A stretch of 64,000 bases of DNA from Streptomyces sp. NBC_00271 (GCF_036178845.1 NZ_CP108070.1:1860001-1924000), one strand, 5' to 3'; shown: positions 28,036 to 37,397, counted from the stretch's first letter. A program made the numbers and translations. The notes: generated by a model from the sequence alone, not told the origin.

Positions 28036-28775
28036 TGGCCCGAGGTCCCTGCGTGGTCGCGGGGAAGCCTGAGGCAGTAGCCGACGCCGCGCACGGTGTG
28101 GATCAGTGGCGGTTCGAAGCAGTCGATCTTCCTGCGCAGGTACCTGACGTACGTCTCGATGATCCGGGAGTCGCCCGCGAAGTCGTAGCTCCAGACGTGG
28201 TCGAGGATCTGGACCTTGCTCACCACCTGGCCCGCGTTCGACAGGAGGTAGGCCAGGAGCTTGAACTCGGTTGGAGACAGGGCGATGTACTGCCCTGCGC
28301 GGTGCACCTCGTGGGCGCCCTCGTCGAGTTCGAGGTCGGCGTAGCGCAGAACGCTCTGCACCGCCTGCCATTCGGCGGCCGGCGCCGTGCGACGCAGAAT
28401 GGCCTCGATGCGCAGCAACACCTCCTCGATGCTGAAGGGTTTGGCAACGTAGTCGTCCCCGCCGGCGCTGAGACCGGTGATGCGATCGTCGGTGCCGGTG
28501 CGGGCGGTCAGGAACAGGATCGGACAGTCGTTGCCTGCCGCCCGCAGCCTGCGGGTCACCTCGAAGCCGTCCAGGTCGGGCAGCATCACGTCCAGCAGCA
28601 CCAGATGCGGTTTTAGGCGTTCGACCTCCAGGAGGGCAGCCTGTCCGGTGTCGGTGCTTCTCACCTCGTATCCGGTCAGGCGAAGCGTTGCCTCCAGCAG
28701 GGTGCGAATGCTGGGCTCGTCCTCGACCACGAGGAGCCGATGTCGCGGCCGCGCGGCTGTGGGCTGCTCGGTCAT
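28032..28775 (-). CDS. OmpR/PhoB-family response regulator
   Basis: A 247-residue regulator with a receiver domain (acid pair ED at 19-20, phospho-acceptor Asp62 in LLDVMLPDLDG, Lys in VAKPFS) and a winged-helix output domain (LSPTEFKLLAYLLSNAG, DSRIIETYVRYLRRKID). It is followed by its kinase with a 4-base overlap. The GT39 gene ends 49 bases upstream, so all four genes may be one operon. Confidence 0.93.
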   Translation of the reverse strand: MTEQPTAARPRHRLLVVEDEPSIRTLLEATLRLTGYEVRSTDTGQAALLEVERLKPHLVLLDVMLPDLDGFEVTRRLRAAGNDCPILFLTARTGTDDRITGLSAGGDDYVAKPFSIEEVLLRIEAILRRTAPAAEWQAVQSVLRYADLELDEGAHEVHRAGQYIALSPTEFKLLAYLLSNAGQVVSKVQILDHVWSYDFAGDSRIIETYVRYLRRKIDCFEPPLIHTVRGVGYCLRLPRDHAGTSGQ

Positions 28776-28824
28776 GCGTCTGCTGGTCCGTTCTGCCGTG
28801 TCGTGACCGTCGCTTGGGCGTCGG

Positions 28825-31086
28825 CTACTTGGCGGCGCAGTCGTAGAGCACGTTGCCTCCCCCGGATCCCATCGCACCGCCGCCGTCTTGCTGTGACGAC
28901 GTGCCGGAGGTGCCGCCGTATGCCGACGCCGGAACCTTGGTGCAGTGGTCGGCGATCCAGTCGGAGCGCTGCTTGGTGTATCCGCCGGACAGGCCCGGCA
29001 CGCCTCCGCCGTTCGTGTCGGAGCCCAGGATGTAGCGTAGTTCGCCGTCCTTGGTCCATTTCTCCAACTGGGCCACCGACGGCGAGTTGTCGCTGTTGGT
29101 GAAGCCGCCCATGGCGATGACGGTCTCGTCGGTGCCCAGGATGTAGGCGCTGGCGTTGAGGGCGCCGCCCTCGACGGCGAGCTTGATGCGTGCGTGGGGT
29201 GCGTGCTCGACGGCGTACTGGATGATCTTGCGCTGTTGGGCGGTGAGTTTCCCGCTACCGAAGCCGCCGCGCCCACCAGGGGCCCTTCCTGAGCCAGCAC
29301 CTGGGAACGAGGGTGCGCCGCGGCTTTTCGAGCCCGCTTCCCCGGGTGCACCGGGCATACCGTTCGCTCCTCCTGTGGGCATGCCGGAAGGCACTCCGCC
29401 GGACGGAGGTTCAGCGGTCTGTCCCGAAGAGGTGCCACCGCCGGGGAAGCCCGGCATGTTCGACGGCATCCCGGACGGCATGCCCGAGGGAAGGTCTCCA
29501 CCGTTCGAGCCCTGCCGGGGCATGCCACCCCCTCCGCCGAATCCGAGCGTCTGCGGACCGGCCATCGGGTTGGAGCCCCCCGTGCTGATGGAGCCGGGTA
29601 CGGCCACCGCCCACGCTCCCGGCGCCAGCAGAACCGATGCGACCGCGGCACAACCGGCAACCGTCGACAGCCGGCCACGGCGTCGTGACAGCACCAGCAG
29701 GACGACCGCGACGCAACCGACCAGCAGCACGGGCCACACCAGCCAGCCGTTCCAGTCGGGCTCACGGCGAACCAGCGCCACGGCCCAGGCGACGCTCACC
29801 ACGACCGCGGCTACGCCGACCAGAGGCGCCCAGCGCAGGCCGGCGCGGTGGATGCGGACGAGGGCAGCCATCAGTCCGCCGCACAGGGCGGCGATCGCCG
29901 GGGCGAGCTGAGTGGTGTAGTAGGGGTGGAAGATGCCCTTCTGGGTCGAGAACACGGCCCCGCAGACCACCAGCCAGGTTCCCCACAGCAGCCAGCCGGA
30001 GGCCGGCAGTACGGCGGAGTCGGGCAGTCCGCCGCGTCGGCGCAGTACCGCGCCGGCGACGGCGACGGCCAGGGCCAGCGCACAGACCGGCAGCAGCCAG
30101 CTGATCTGACCGCCCACCTGTACGCCGAACAGCCGGCCCAGGCCGGACTGACCGCCGAATCCCCCGGCGAACCCGCCCATCGTCTGAGGCGTTCCGTCGC
30201 TGGAGCCGAAGACCCTCCCCAGTCCGTTGTAGCCGATCACGAGATCCCAGGCCGAGCCGTCCTTACTGCCGCCGATGTAGGGGCGGTCGCCCGGCCACAG
30301 GGCCACCATGGCGACCCACCACAAGGAGGACGCCGCCAGGATGGCTCCTGCGCTCAGCAGACGCCGCACTCGCGGTATCCAGGGGCCGCGTCCTCCCACG
30401 AGCCAGGCGACGGCGAACGCGGGGATGACCATCCAGGCGGCGAGCATTTTGGTGAGGAATCCGCACCCGATCAGGAAGCCACTCGCGCACAGCCACCAGG
30501 TCGCGGCCCGGCCCTCGGCCTGCAGCGCACGGGTGAGCGCGTACGCCGCCGACACCAGCAGCAGGACCAGCAGCGTGTCCGGGTTGTTGTCCCGGTTGAT
30601 GGCCACGGTGATGGGCGTCAGGGTGAGCACCAGAGCCGCGATCAGCGCCGCTCCCTCCCCCGCCCAGCGGCGCACGGTGCGGTGCAGCACCAGCACCCCG
30701 GCCACACCTTCGAGCACCTGCGGCAGGATCAGCGCCCAGCCGTGCATCCCGAAGATCTTGCTGCTGATCACCTGCGGCCACAGCGCGGCCGGGGGCTTGT
30801 CGACCGTGATCACGCCGGCCGGGTCGAAGGAGCCGAAGAGGAAATTGGTCCAGCTCTTCCCCATCGACTTCACGGCCGCCGAGTAGTAGCTGTTGCCCCA
30901 CCCCAGGGAGCCCAGTGCCCAGCCGTAAAGGACGGCCGCGAGCACGAGGACGGCTCCGAGCGCCGCGGGTACCGCCCAGGCGGGGAGCGAGCGGACGGAC
31001 GTACTCGTACCTCTCCCGTCGTGTGCCGATGCCGCCGGTGCGGGCCTGATGTGCGCGTAGTTGCTCATGTCGGGATTCGCTCTCAT
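28825..31086 (-). CDS. GT39-family (ArnT/PMT-like) membrane glycosyltransferase
   Basis: A 753-residue polytopic protein. The first lumenal loop has the family signature WGNSYYSAAVKSMGKSWTNF and ITVDKPPAALWPQVIS. About 11-13 hydrophobic segments extend to residue ~510. A Gly/Met/Pro/Ser-rich linker of roughly 115 residues follows. The protein ends in an extracytoplasmic domain (YAVEHAPHARIKLAVEGGAL, YILGTDETVIAMGGFTNSD). It transfers a sugar from a polyprenyl phosphate donor to an outside acceptor. The start overlaps the upstream GT2 stop (TGATG), so the donor is probably made by that enzyme. Confidence 0.9.
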   Translation of the reverse strand: MRANPDMSNYAHIRPAPAASAHDGRGTSTSVRSLPAWAVPAALGAVLVLAAVLYGWALGSLGWGNSYYSAAVKSMGKSWTNFLFGSFDPAGVITVDKPPAALWPQVISSKIFGMHGWALILPQVLEGVAGVLVLHRTVRRWAGEGAALIAALVLTLTPITVAINRDNNPDTLLVLLLVSAAYALTRALQAEGRAATWWLCASGFLIGCGFLTKMLAAWMVIPAFAVAWLVGGRGPWIPRVRRLLSAGAILAASSLWWVAMVALWPGDRPYIGGSKDGSAWDLVIGYNGLGRVFGSSDGTPQTMGGFAGGFGGQSGLGRLFGVQVGGQISWLLPVCALALAVAVAGAVLRRRGGLPDSAVLPASGWLLWGTWLVVCGAVFSTQKGIFHPYYTTQLAPAIAALCGGLMAALVRIHRAGLRWAPLVGVAAVVVSVAWAVALVRREPDWNGWLVWPVLLVGCVAVVLLVLSRRRGRLSTVAGCAAVASVLLAPGAWAVAVPGSISTGGSNPMAGPQTLGFGGGGGMPRQGSNGGDLPSGMPSGMPSNMPGFPGGGTSSGQTAEPPSGGVPSGMPTGGANGMPGAPGEAGSKSRGAPSFPGAGSGRAPGGRGGFGSGKLTAQQRKIIQYAVEHAPHARIKLAVEGGALNASAYILGTDETVIAMGGFTNSDNSPSVAQLEKWTKDGELRYILGSDTNGGGVPGLSGGYTKQRSDWIADHCTKVPASAYGGTSGTSSQQDGGGAMGSGGGNVLYDCAAK

Positions 31087-32375
31087 CAACGGGTACGGCT
31101 ACGGGGGGCGGTGAAGACAGCCAGCCGCAGCACGGCGAAGCGCACGCAGGTGACCGCGACGGACGCCGTGGCGAGGACCGCGGTCTCCGCGGCCGGTGAG
31201 GCACCGGGATCGAGCCGCTTGAACCACAGCACCGCAGCGGAGGTGACCAGATAGCCGAGGACGAACAGACCCCCGGCACCGAGGTGCGCACGTGCGGGTG
31301 GGGTGGTGGAGTACCGGAAGGTGAGGCGGCGGTTCGCCTCGGTGTTGAGGACGGTGAGGCCGAACAGCGAGATCAGGTTGGCGACGACCGGAGACCACCA
31401 ACCGCGCAACAGCCAGTACAGCAAGGCCTGTCCGACCGTGGAGACGACACCGATCGCGAGGAAACAGCCGACCTCCCACGACAGCACACCGCGTCGTGTG
31501 GAGGGGGCGAGGACGGCGTCGGGGTGTTCGGCGGCCGGCTCGGGGCGCGTCCGCACCTCGACCCGGGCGTCACCGGACGCCTTGAGCCGCGCCATGCGCC
31601 ACAGGCCCCGCAGGTCTTCCCTGGCGGTGCTCACCACATCCACCCGGGTGTCGACGTCCTCGACCCAGTCGACCGGGACCTCGTGGATACGCAGTCTGTT
31701 GTGCTCGGCGAGCAGGAGCAGCTCGGTGTCGAAGAACCACGCGTCGTCGCGCGTCACTTCCAACAGCGGCCGGAGCACGTCTGTGCGGGCCGCCTTGAAT
31801 CCGCACTGGGCGTCGGTGAAGCGGACTCCATGGGTGAGCCGGATGATGCCGTTGTAGCAGCGGGAGATGAACTCGCGGCGCGGGCCGCGGACCGTGCGTG
31901 CGCCGGAAGCGAGCCGGGAGCCGATCGCGAGGTCCGAGTGACCGCTGGCCAGGGGCGCGACCAGCGGAAGCAGTCCGTCGAGGCCGGTGGAGAGGTCCAC
32001 GTCCATGTACGCCACGATGTCCGCGTTGCTGGCGCCCCAGACGGTGCGCAGCGCGAGTCCGCGCCCTTTGCGGTTCAGGTGGACGACGCCGACGCCGGGC
32101 AGCTCGTCCGCGAGGCGGCGGGCGGTGGCGAGGGTTTCGTCGGTGCTGGCGTTGTCGGCGACAGTGATCCGCCAGGGGAAGGGGAAGCCCTGGGACAGAC
32201 GGGCGTGGAGCGTGCGCAGGCAGCCGGGCAGCGCTCGTTCCTCGTTGTAGACCGGAACGACGATGTCCACCGTCGCGGTACCGGCGTGTGGGAGAAGCGA
32301 ACGTTCCACGGGCTGGAAGGGGGCGGGGCGCTCCACGCGGGCGTCGAGTTCGGTGAGGTGGGGGGTGGGAGTCAT
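31086..32375 (-). CDS. GT2 glycosyltransferase fused to GtrA domain
   Basis: A 429-residue fusion. An N-terminal GT2 domain like dolichol/undecaprenyl-phosphate sugar synthases has VDIVVPVYNEERALPGCLRT, the DxD-type motif AYMDVDLSTGLDG, and TDAQCGFKAARTDVLRPLL. The C-terminal ~130 residues form a four-helix GtrA-like membrane domain (FLAIGVVSTVGQALLYWLLR, LNTEANRRLTFRYS). It likely makes a polyprenyl-phosphate sugar and helps flip it. GAGGAAG before ATG 32375 decides this start over the codon at 32390. Confidence 0.9.
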   Translation of the reverse strand: MTPTPHLTELDARVERPAPFQPVERSLLPHAGTATVDIVVPVYNEERALPGCLRTLHARLSQGFPFPWRITVADNASTDETLATARRLADELPGVGVVHLNRKGRGLALRTVWGASNADIVAYMDVDLSTGLDGLLPLVAPLASGHSDLAIGSRLASGARTVRGPRREFISRCYNGIIRLTHGVRFTDAQCGFKAARTDVLRPLLEVTRDDAWFFDTELLLLAEHNRLRIHEVPVDWVEDVDTRVDVVSTAREDLRGLWRMARLKASGDARVEVRTRPEPAAEHPDAVLAPSTRRGVLSWEVGCFLAIGVVSTVGQALLYWLLRGWWSPVVANLISLFGLTVLNTEANRRLTFRYSTTPPARAHLGAGGLFVLGYLVTSAAVLWFKRLDPGASPAAETAVLATASVAVTCVRFAVLRLAVFTAPRSRTR

Positions 32376-32682
32376 GGCTTCCTCAGGCATGAGGGGACGG
32401 CAGACTGCGGCTCACAGGCCCTGGTCCAAGGCCGCGGCCTCACTGTTGCCGCCCCGCCTGTGGGGGCAACGGGAGAATAGCGAGAACTGACGGGGAGTCA
32501 GATCAATTGCCGAAAGCGCTCTCCCGATTCACCGTGCACACGCAGCCCTCCGCCCCAGCTTCAGCCACCGACTCACCCCCGCCCGACTCGAACGACAGAC
32601 CTCAGCCCGGATCGCCCCCGTAACGAAACAGGGGGAGGGTGTGCTGTCGACATCCCGTCCGCTCGGCGGGTACTGGCACCGG
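32376..32682. other. upstream region of the glycosyltransferase operon
   Basis: About 300 bases with no gene recognised. A hairpin at 32445-32470 (GTTGCC/GGCAAC with a CCCC/GGGG inner stem) lies 70-95 bases upstream of the GT2 start. It may be a 5' UTR structure or an old terminator. The IS3 element begins at 32683. Confidence 0.4.
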
Positions 32683-32708
32683 TGAGGCGACCCCTGTGGT
32701 GTGGACAC
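32683..32708 (+). repeat. IS3 left inverted repeat
   Basis: Twenty-six bases starting TGAGGCG and ending GTGTGGACAC. They match the reverse complement of the right end at 22 of 26 positions. Confidence 0.8.
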
Positions 32709-32748
32709 TCTGACAATGGATCTTGCAGATCCGAGGGAAGGTGTCCTG

Positions 32749-33072
32749 GTGGGACGTAGGTCTCCGTATCCGGCGGAGTTCAGGAACGATGCGGTGGCGT
32801 TGTACCGCGCGGCGGGTGGGAAACGCACGTATGCGGCGGTCGCGGCGGATGTCGGGGTGACCGGCGAGACCCTGCGGAGCTGGGTGCGCCAGGCCGACGA
32901 GCACGCGGGCCGCGATCACGGCTATGGCGAGCAGGGCGCGGAGAGCCGGGACGAGGAACTGGGCAGGCTGCGCGCGGAGAACGGTCGGCTGCGCAAAGCG
33001 GAGAAGGAATGGGAACTTGAGCGGGAGATCCTGCGCCGGGCAGCGGCCTGTTTCGCGCAAGAGATGAAGTGA
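32749..33072 (+). CDS. IS3 OrfA (transposase helix-turn-helix subunit)
   Basis: About 107 residues from GTG 32749, chosen because AGGGAAGG lies six bases upstream; an in-frame ATG at 32716 is the alternative. It has an IS3-type HTH (YPAEFRNDAVALYRAAGGKR, VAADVGVTGETLRSWVRQAD) and a C-terminal leucine-zipper-like coiled coil (LGRLRAENGRLRKAEKEWEL). Its TGA overlaps the OrfB GTG by four bases. Confidence 0.88.
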   Translation: MGRRSPYPAEFRNDAVALYRAAGGKRTYAAVAADVGVTGETLRSWVRQADEHAGRDHGYGEQGAESRDEELGRLRAENGRLRKAEKEWELEREILRRAAACFAQEMK

Positions 33073-33968
33073 AGACCCGCCGCTGGGACTTCGTCTCCGC
33101 CCACGCAGAGGTCTTCGGCGTCCAGCGGATATGCCGGGTCCTTCGGGTCTCTCGCTCGGGCTACTACCGGTGGCTCGCCGGCGCGAAGACCCGTCAAGAA
33201 CGGCAGGCCGCCGACAACGCCCTGCTCGTGGAGATCCGTGAGATCCATACCGAACACAAGGGCACCTACGGAGTCCGGCGCATCCATGCCGAGCTACGGG
33301 GCCTCGGGCACACGGTCAATCGCAAGCGGGTCGAGCGTCTGATGCGCATCAACCGGCTCGAGGGCCGCCACCTGCGGCGCCGCAAGCGCACCACGGTCCC
33401 CGATCGGCTCGCGCCGCCTGCCCCAGACCTCGTCCAACGCGACTTCCGTGCCAGGAAGTTGAATGAGAAGTGGTGCGGCGACATCACATACGTGCAGGTC
33501 GGCGGGACGTGGTTGTACCTCGCCTGCGTCCTGGACATCTGTTCACGCCGGGTGATCGGCTGGTCGATGGCCTCACACATGCGTGCGGAGCTGGTCATCG
33601 ACGCCCTGAAGATGGCGGTATCGACCCGCGGTGGCCGCGTGGGCGGGGTGATTTTTCACGCGGACCGCGGCTCCCAGTACACGTCGGCCGCGTTCGCGCA
33701 GGTCTGCGATGGTTTCGGAATCCGCAGGAGCATGGGCCGGGTCGGCTCGAGTTATGACAATGCCCTCGCAGAGTCGTTCTCGCAGGGGCTCAAGAGAGAG
33801 ACGATGCACCCGAGGCTGTTCTCCACGATGCGGCAGGCAAGGCTGGAGATCTTCCAGTGGCTCACGTACTACAACGCACGCAGGCGCCACAGCGCTCTCA
33901 GCTACCTCTCGCCAGCCGAGTTCGAACAGCAACAGCAGAGAGAACGTAAACTCACACTCGCAGCATGA
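33069..33968 (+). CDS. IS3 OrfB (DDE integrase core)
   Basis: A 299-residue transposase with the rve integrase core. HTH_21 region YGVRRIHAELRGLGHTVNRK is followed by the DDE triad: Asp in KWCGDITYVQ, Asp in IFHADRGSQYTS, Glu in DNALAESFSQGLKRE. The GTG start overlaps the OrfA stop. No A-rich slippery heptamer is visible at the junction, so translation coupling is more likely here than programmed -1 frameshifting. Confidence 0.92.
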   Translation: MKTRRWDFVSAHAEVFGVQRICRVLRVSRSGYYRWLAGAKTRQERQAADNALLVEIREIHTEHKGTYGVRRIHAELRGLGHTVNRKRVERLMRINRLEGRHLRRRKRTTVPDRLAPPAPDLVQRDFRARKLNEKWCGDITYVQVGGTWLYLACVLDICSRRVIGWSMASHMRAELVIDALKMAVSTRGGRVGGVIFHADRGSQYTSAAFAQVCDGFGIRRSMGRVGSSYDNALAESFSQGLKRETMHPRLFSTMRQARLEIFQWLTYYNARRRHSALSYLSPAEFEQQQQRERKLTLAA

Positions 33969-33974
33969 ACCCCC

Positions 33975-34000
33975 GTGTCCACACTCCGGGGGACGCCTCA
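33975..34000 (-). repeat. IS3 right inverted repeat
   Basis: Begins GTGTCCACAC seven bases after the OrfB stop and ends CGCCTCA. It is the imperfect mirror of 32683-32708. Confidence 0.8.
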
Positions 34001-34068
34001 CCTGGTGCTGCGCCCCTGAGCGGCTCCACGTCACCGCCGGCCGGCCCCGCGTACGGCTGCGGAGCGAG

Positions 34069-34653
34069 TCACCGCGGGGGCTGCGCGGCGGGCGTCAGGG
34101 TGTCGAGCCCGGCGCGCAGGAAGGTCATCGCCGCCTCGATGTCGGCTTCCTCACGACGGTGCACCACTTCGCCGACGACCGCTGCCGCGGCGGCGGCCGC
34201 GATGCGCGGGCCGAAGTCGCCCGGGACACTGCCCTGTTCCTCGGCGAGAATGCGGGTGGCATCCTGGACGACCTCGGCAAGGCGGGCGCCGGCCACCGCC
34301 CTGAGCTGCGGGTTGAGCTCGAGCATGCGGTGAGTGAGGTCGTCCAGGTCACCTCGGTGGGCAACCTCCTCGCGCAGCCAGTGCTCCAGCGCGTCGAGGG
34401 CCCCCCGTCCCTCCTGTCGCTCGCGCATCGCGGTGGCGAGCCGGTCCGCGAAGGCCTCGGGGCGCGACAGCGCGAGCTCCAGCTTGGAGGGGAAGTAGAG
34501 CGTGACGGTCCGCGGCGACACCTCGGCGGCCGCGGCGATGTCGGCGATCGTCGTCGCGTCGAAGCCTCGCTCGGCGAAGAGTTCGTACGCCGCCCGGACG
34601 ATCGCTTCCCTGCGCCGGGCCTTGCTCCGCTCCCGCAGACCATCGCTCGTCAT
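34069..34653 (-). CDS. TetR family regulator
   Basis: A 194-residue regulator with HTH IVRAAYELFAERGFDATTIA followed by AEVSPRTVTLYFPSK, and an Ala-rich C-terminal domain. The palindrome TTTGCA-N6-TGCAAA at 34680-34697 lies just upstream and is probably its own operator. The dihydrolipoamide dehydrogenase gene is on the same strand and ends 55 bases upstream. Confidence 0.85.
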   Translation of the reverse strand: MTSDGLRERSKARRREAIVRAAYELFAERGFDATTIADIAAAAEVSPRTVTLYFPSKLELALSRPEAFADRLATAMRERQEGRGALDALEHWLREEVAHRGDLDDLTHRMLELNPQLRAVAGARLAEVVQDATRILAEEQGSVPGDFGPRIAAAAAAAVVGEVVHRREEADIEAAMTFLRAGLDTLTPAAQPPR

Positions 34654-34679
34654 GCCCGAACTTTACCATCCTCGGCTAA

Positions 34680-34697
34680 TTTGCACTGGACTGCAAA
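34680..34697. promoter_or_regulatory. TetR-type operator
   Basis: TTTGCA (34680-34685) and TGCAAA (34692-34697) form a perfect 6-bp inverted repeat with a 6-base spacer, 27 bases upstream of the TetR start codon. Confidence 0.5.
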
Positions 34698-34707
34698 AAA
34701 TACCGCC

Positions 34708-36111
34708 TCAGAAGTTGATCATGTGTCCGGCCAGGCCGTGCACGGCTTCCTTCACCGCTTCACCCAGGGTCGGGTGGGCGTGGACATTGCGGGCGACCTC
34801 GTGCACGGTCAGGTCCCACTGCTGCGCCAGCGTCAGCTCCGGCAGCAGCTCCGTCACGTCCGGACCGATCAGATGGCCACCGAGGAGCTCGCCGTACTTG
34901 GCGTCGCTGATCAGCTTCACGAAGCCGACCGTGTCACCCAGGCCGTGCGACTTGCCGTTGGCCGTGAAGGGGAACTTGGCGACCTTGACGTCGTAGCCCC
35001 GCTCCTTCGCCTGTTCCTCGGTGTAGCCGAAACTGGCGATCTGCGGCTGGCAGTACGTGGCACGCGGGATCATCACATAGTCCAGCTCCATGGTCTCCGC
35101 GTCCGCGATCGTCTCGGCCGCGATGATCCCCATGGACTCGGCGTTGTGCGCGAGCATCAGCTTCGCGGTCACATCCCCGATCGCGTAGATGTGCGGTACG
35201 GACGTGCGGCAGCGGCCGTCGACGTCGATCGCGCCGCGCTCGGTGACCCGTACGCCCGTGGCCTCCAGGCCGTACCCGGTTACGTTCGGCGCGAAGCCGA
35301 TCGCCTGGAGGACCTTGTCGGCCTCCAGCACCTTCTGCGCACCGTCCTTGCCGGTGACCGTCACCCGCACCTGCGGGCCCGACTCGTCGATCGACTCGAC
35401 ACGCGTCGAGGTGAGCACGTCGATGCCCAGCTTCCGGTACTGCTTGGCGAGTTCGGCGGAGACGTCCGCGTCCTCCAGCGGGGCGACCCGGTCCAGGAAC
35501 TCGACGACCGTGACCTTCACGCCGTAGTTGTGCAGGACGTACGCGAACTCGATGCCGATGGCCCCGGCGCCCGCGATCACGATGGAGCGCGGCAGCTCCT
35601 CGGCGAGGATCTGCTCCTCGTAGGTGACGACACGGTCGCTGCGCCGGGTGCCGGGCAGCAACTTGGGGGTGGCGCCGGTGGCGATGATGCAGTCGTCGAA
35701 ACCGACCGTCTTCGTGGTGCCGTCGGCGAGGGCGACCTGGAGCGTGTGGGCGTCGAGGAAGGTGCCGCGGCCGTCGATCTCGGTGATCGCGTTCTTCTTC
35801 ATCAGGAAGTGGACGCCCTTGACACGGCCGTCCGCGACCCGGCGGCTGCGCCGGTACGCCTCGCCGTAGTCGAAGGAGACCTCGCCGTCGACCTTGATGC
35901 CGAAGGTCTTCGCCTCCCGCGTGAAGATGTGCGCCAGCTCGGCATTCCGCAGCAGCGCCTTCGTGGGGATGCAGCCGACGTTCAGACAGACACCACCCCA
36001 GTACCGCTCCTCGACGACCGCGACCCGCTTGCCGAGTTGCGCGGCACGGATGGCGGCGACATAGCCGCCCGGTCCTGCTCCGAGTACGACCACGTCGAAG
36101 CGCTCGTCCAT
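34708..36111 (-). CDS. lpdA: dihydrolipoamide dehydrogenase
   Basis: A 467-residue FAD-dependent disulfide oxidoreductase. The FAD-binding [10 protein letters not shown], redox pair Cys42/Cys47 in [15 protein letters not shown], the NAD motif [13 protein letters not shown] and the C-terminal His-Glu segment [16 protein letters not shown] are all present. It is the E3 component of 2-oxoacid dehydrogenase complexes. No E1/E2 genes are adjacent, so it may serve complexes elsewhere or have a separate role. Confidence 0.93.
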   Translation of the reverse strand: MDERFDVVVLGAGPGGYVAAIRAAQLGKRVAVVEERYWGGVCLNVGCIPTKALLRNAELAHIFTREAKTFGIKVDGEVSFDYGEAYRRSRRVADGRVKGVHFLMKKNAITEIDGRGTFLDAHTLQVALADGTTKTVGFDDCIIATGATPKLLPGTRRSDRVVTYEEQILAEELPRSIVIAGAGAIGIEFAYVLHNYGVKVTVVEFLDRVAPLEDADVSAELAKQYRKLGIDVLTSTRVESIDESGPQVRVTVTGKDGAQKVLEADKVLQAIGFAPNVTGYGLEATGVRVTERGAIDVDGRCRTSVPHIYAIGDVTAKLMLAHNAESMGIIAAETIADAETMELDYVMIPRATYCQPQIASFGYTEEQAKERGYDVKVAKFPFTANGKSHGLGDTVGFVKLISDAKYGELLGGHLIGPDVTELLPELTLAQQWDLTVHEVARNVHAHPTLGEAVKEAVHGLAGHMINF

Positions 36112-36182
36112 GAGTGGATCCTTCCGGTGAAGCCCGGCTCAGAGCCGGTCCAACATCCTCTGCACCATCTGACCCTGTGACT

Positions 36183-36806
36183 TTATGTCTTCAGTGCCGC
36201 TACGACACTTTTCGTGTCTGTGATCACATGCGCGTAGGTCGGACCGTTCAATTCGTGGGCGGCCCTCATGAGTTCGCTCGAGAACGCCGCTGTGGCGTCG
36301 GTCACCAGCGACACATGGAATCCGAGTTCCATCGCGTACTTGGCCGTGGTCTCGATGCAGGTGTTCGCGAGCAGTCCGATGACGATCACGTGATCCACGC
36401 CACGCTGACGCAGGCGCATCTCCAGGTCGGTGTTGGCGAATCCGCTCTGGGCCCAGTGCTGTACGACCACCGTGTCCGAGGGCTCGGGCCGCAGGGGCGG
36501 ATACCAGTCCCCGCCGAACGCGTCCTGGGCGAAGAGCTGATGCTTGTCCACGGAGCGTTGTGACGGGTTCGGGTGGGAAAAGGACTCGTACAACCCCGGT
36601 GTCCAGCGGTGATGCGGAACATAGAACACCGGCACGTCGACCTCGCGAGCGGTGGTCACCAGTTCGGACAGATGGGCCCGCAGGTCGACTTCCCGCGCGA
36701 CCTCCGCGATGCGCGGCCAGAGCTTGCCCTCGTCGGCGAGGAAGTCGTTCAGCGGATCGACCAGCAGAACCCCCGTCCGGCGCCGGTCGTAGTCGTACAC
36801 CACCAT
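36183..36806 (-). CDS. isochorismatase-family hydrolase
   Basis: A 207-residue cysteine hydrolase-fold protein. The catalytic triad is readable: Asp in GVLLVDPLNDFL, Lys in the DKHQLFAQDAF region, and Cys in GLLANTCIETTAKYAMELG. The family includes nicotinamidases and N-carbamoyl amidohydrolases; the substrate is unknown. The next gene upstream on the same strand is a hotdog thioesterase, 42 bases away. Confidence 0.85.
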   Translation of the reverse strand: MVVYDYDRRRTGVLLVDPLNDFLADEGKLWPRIAEVAREVDLRAHLSELVTTAREVDVPVFYVPHHRWTPGLYESFSHPNPSQRSVDKHQLFAQDAFGGDWYPPLRPEPSDTVVVQHWAQSGFANTDLEMRLRQRGVDHVIVIGLLANTCIETTAKYAMELGFHVSLVTDATAAFSSELMRAAHELNGPTYAHVITDTKSVVAALKT

Positions 36807-36848
36807 AGCTGCCTGCTTTCCGTACGTCGCGCTCCTGTGCGGGGCCGC

Positions 36849-37334
36849 TCAGACGGGGAACAACAGACAGCTGCTGGTGGTGTGCGCCAGCAGCCGGTTC
36901 CCGGAATCGAAGAGCTCGGCCTGCGCGAGGGCGGTACGACGTCCGCTGTTGAGGACGGTGCCCACGGCACGGACCTTGCCGGTGTCCACGGTGACCGGGC
37001 GCAGGAACTTCACATTCAGGTCGAGTGAGGTATACCCCATCCCCTGCGGCAGGACCGACTGCACCGCGCAGCCCGCCGCCGAATCGAGCAGGGTGGCGTA
37101 CACACCGCCGTGGACGCTTCCGATGGGGTTGTAGTGCTCCTCGCCCGGGACGAGGGCGAAGACGACCCGGCCGCGTTCGACCTCTTCGAACGTCATCCCG
37201 AGGGTCGCCGCGATCGGCGCGGCGGGGAGCCGTCCGGCCTGCACCTCACGGAGGAAGTCGAGACCGCTGTACTGCCGGACGGCGGCGGCCGAGACGGCGG
37301 GGTCCTCCCAGTCGTACGTGCGTGACCTGCCCAT
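36849..37334 (-). CDS. PaaI-family hotdog thioesterase
   Basis: A 161-residue acyl-CoA thioesterase-like protein. The hotdog signature is HYNPIGSVHGGVYATLLDSAAGCAV with the usual HGG and Asp/Ala region, followed by LNVKFLRPVT. It is divergent from an HxlR regulator and has its own promoter (-35 TTGACA, -10 TAGCTT, 37368-37397). It is probably co-transcribed with the isochorismatase-like gene. Confidence 0.85.
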   Translation of the reverse strand: MGRSRTYDWEDPAVSAAAVRQYSGLDFLREVQAGRLPAAPIAATLGMTFEEVERGRVVFALVPGEEHYNPIGSVHGGVYATLLDSAAGCAVQSVLPQGMGYTSLDLNVKFLRPVTVDTGKVRAVGTVLNSGRRTALAQAELFDSGNRLLAHTTSSCLLFPV

Positions 37335-37367
37335 GTCGCTCCCTCAATGATCTGAATGTGGAATTCG

Positions 37368-37397
37368 AAGCTAGCCAGGACGAGGTCTGGATGTCAA
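37368..37397 (-). promoter_or_regulatory. sigma-70-type promoter of the thioesterase gene
   Basis: On the minus strand, TTGACA (37397-37392) and TAGCTT (37373-37368) are separated by 18 bases. The thioesterase ATG is 34 bases downstream. An HxlR operator may overlap this site because the regulator is divergent. Confidence 0.55.

Larger units (their letters stand above)
32683..34000 (+). mobile_element. IS3-family insertion sequence
   Basis: A 1318-base element bounded by 26-base imperfect inverted repeats (TGAGGCG at the tip, GTGTGGACAC inside). It encodes OrfA and OrfB with a 4-base overlap. Both frames are open, so it may be active. The three bases flanking each end differ (CGG left, CCT right), so no target duplication is visible. 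Confidence 0.88.

Noticed and set aside
33060..33075. Programmed -1 frameshift between IS3 OrfA and OrfB
   Set aside because: No A-rich slippery sequence at the overlap; GTGA stop-start coupling explains expression.
33709..36180. An 823-residue plus-strand open frame across IS3, TetR and lpdA
   Set aside because: It crosses several real genes on the other strand and shows no family signal.
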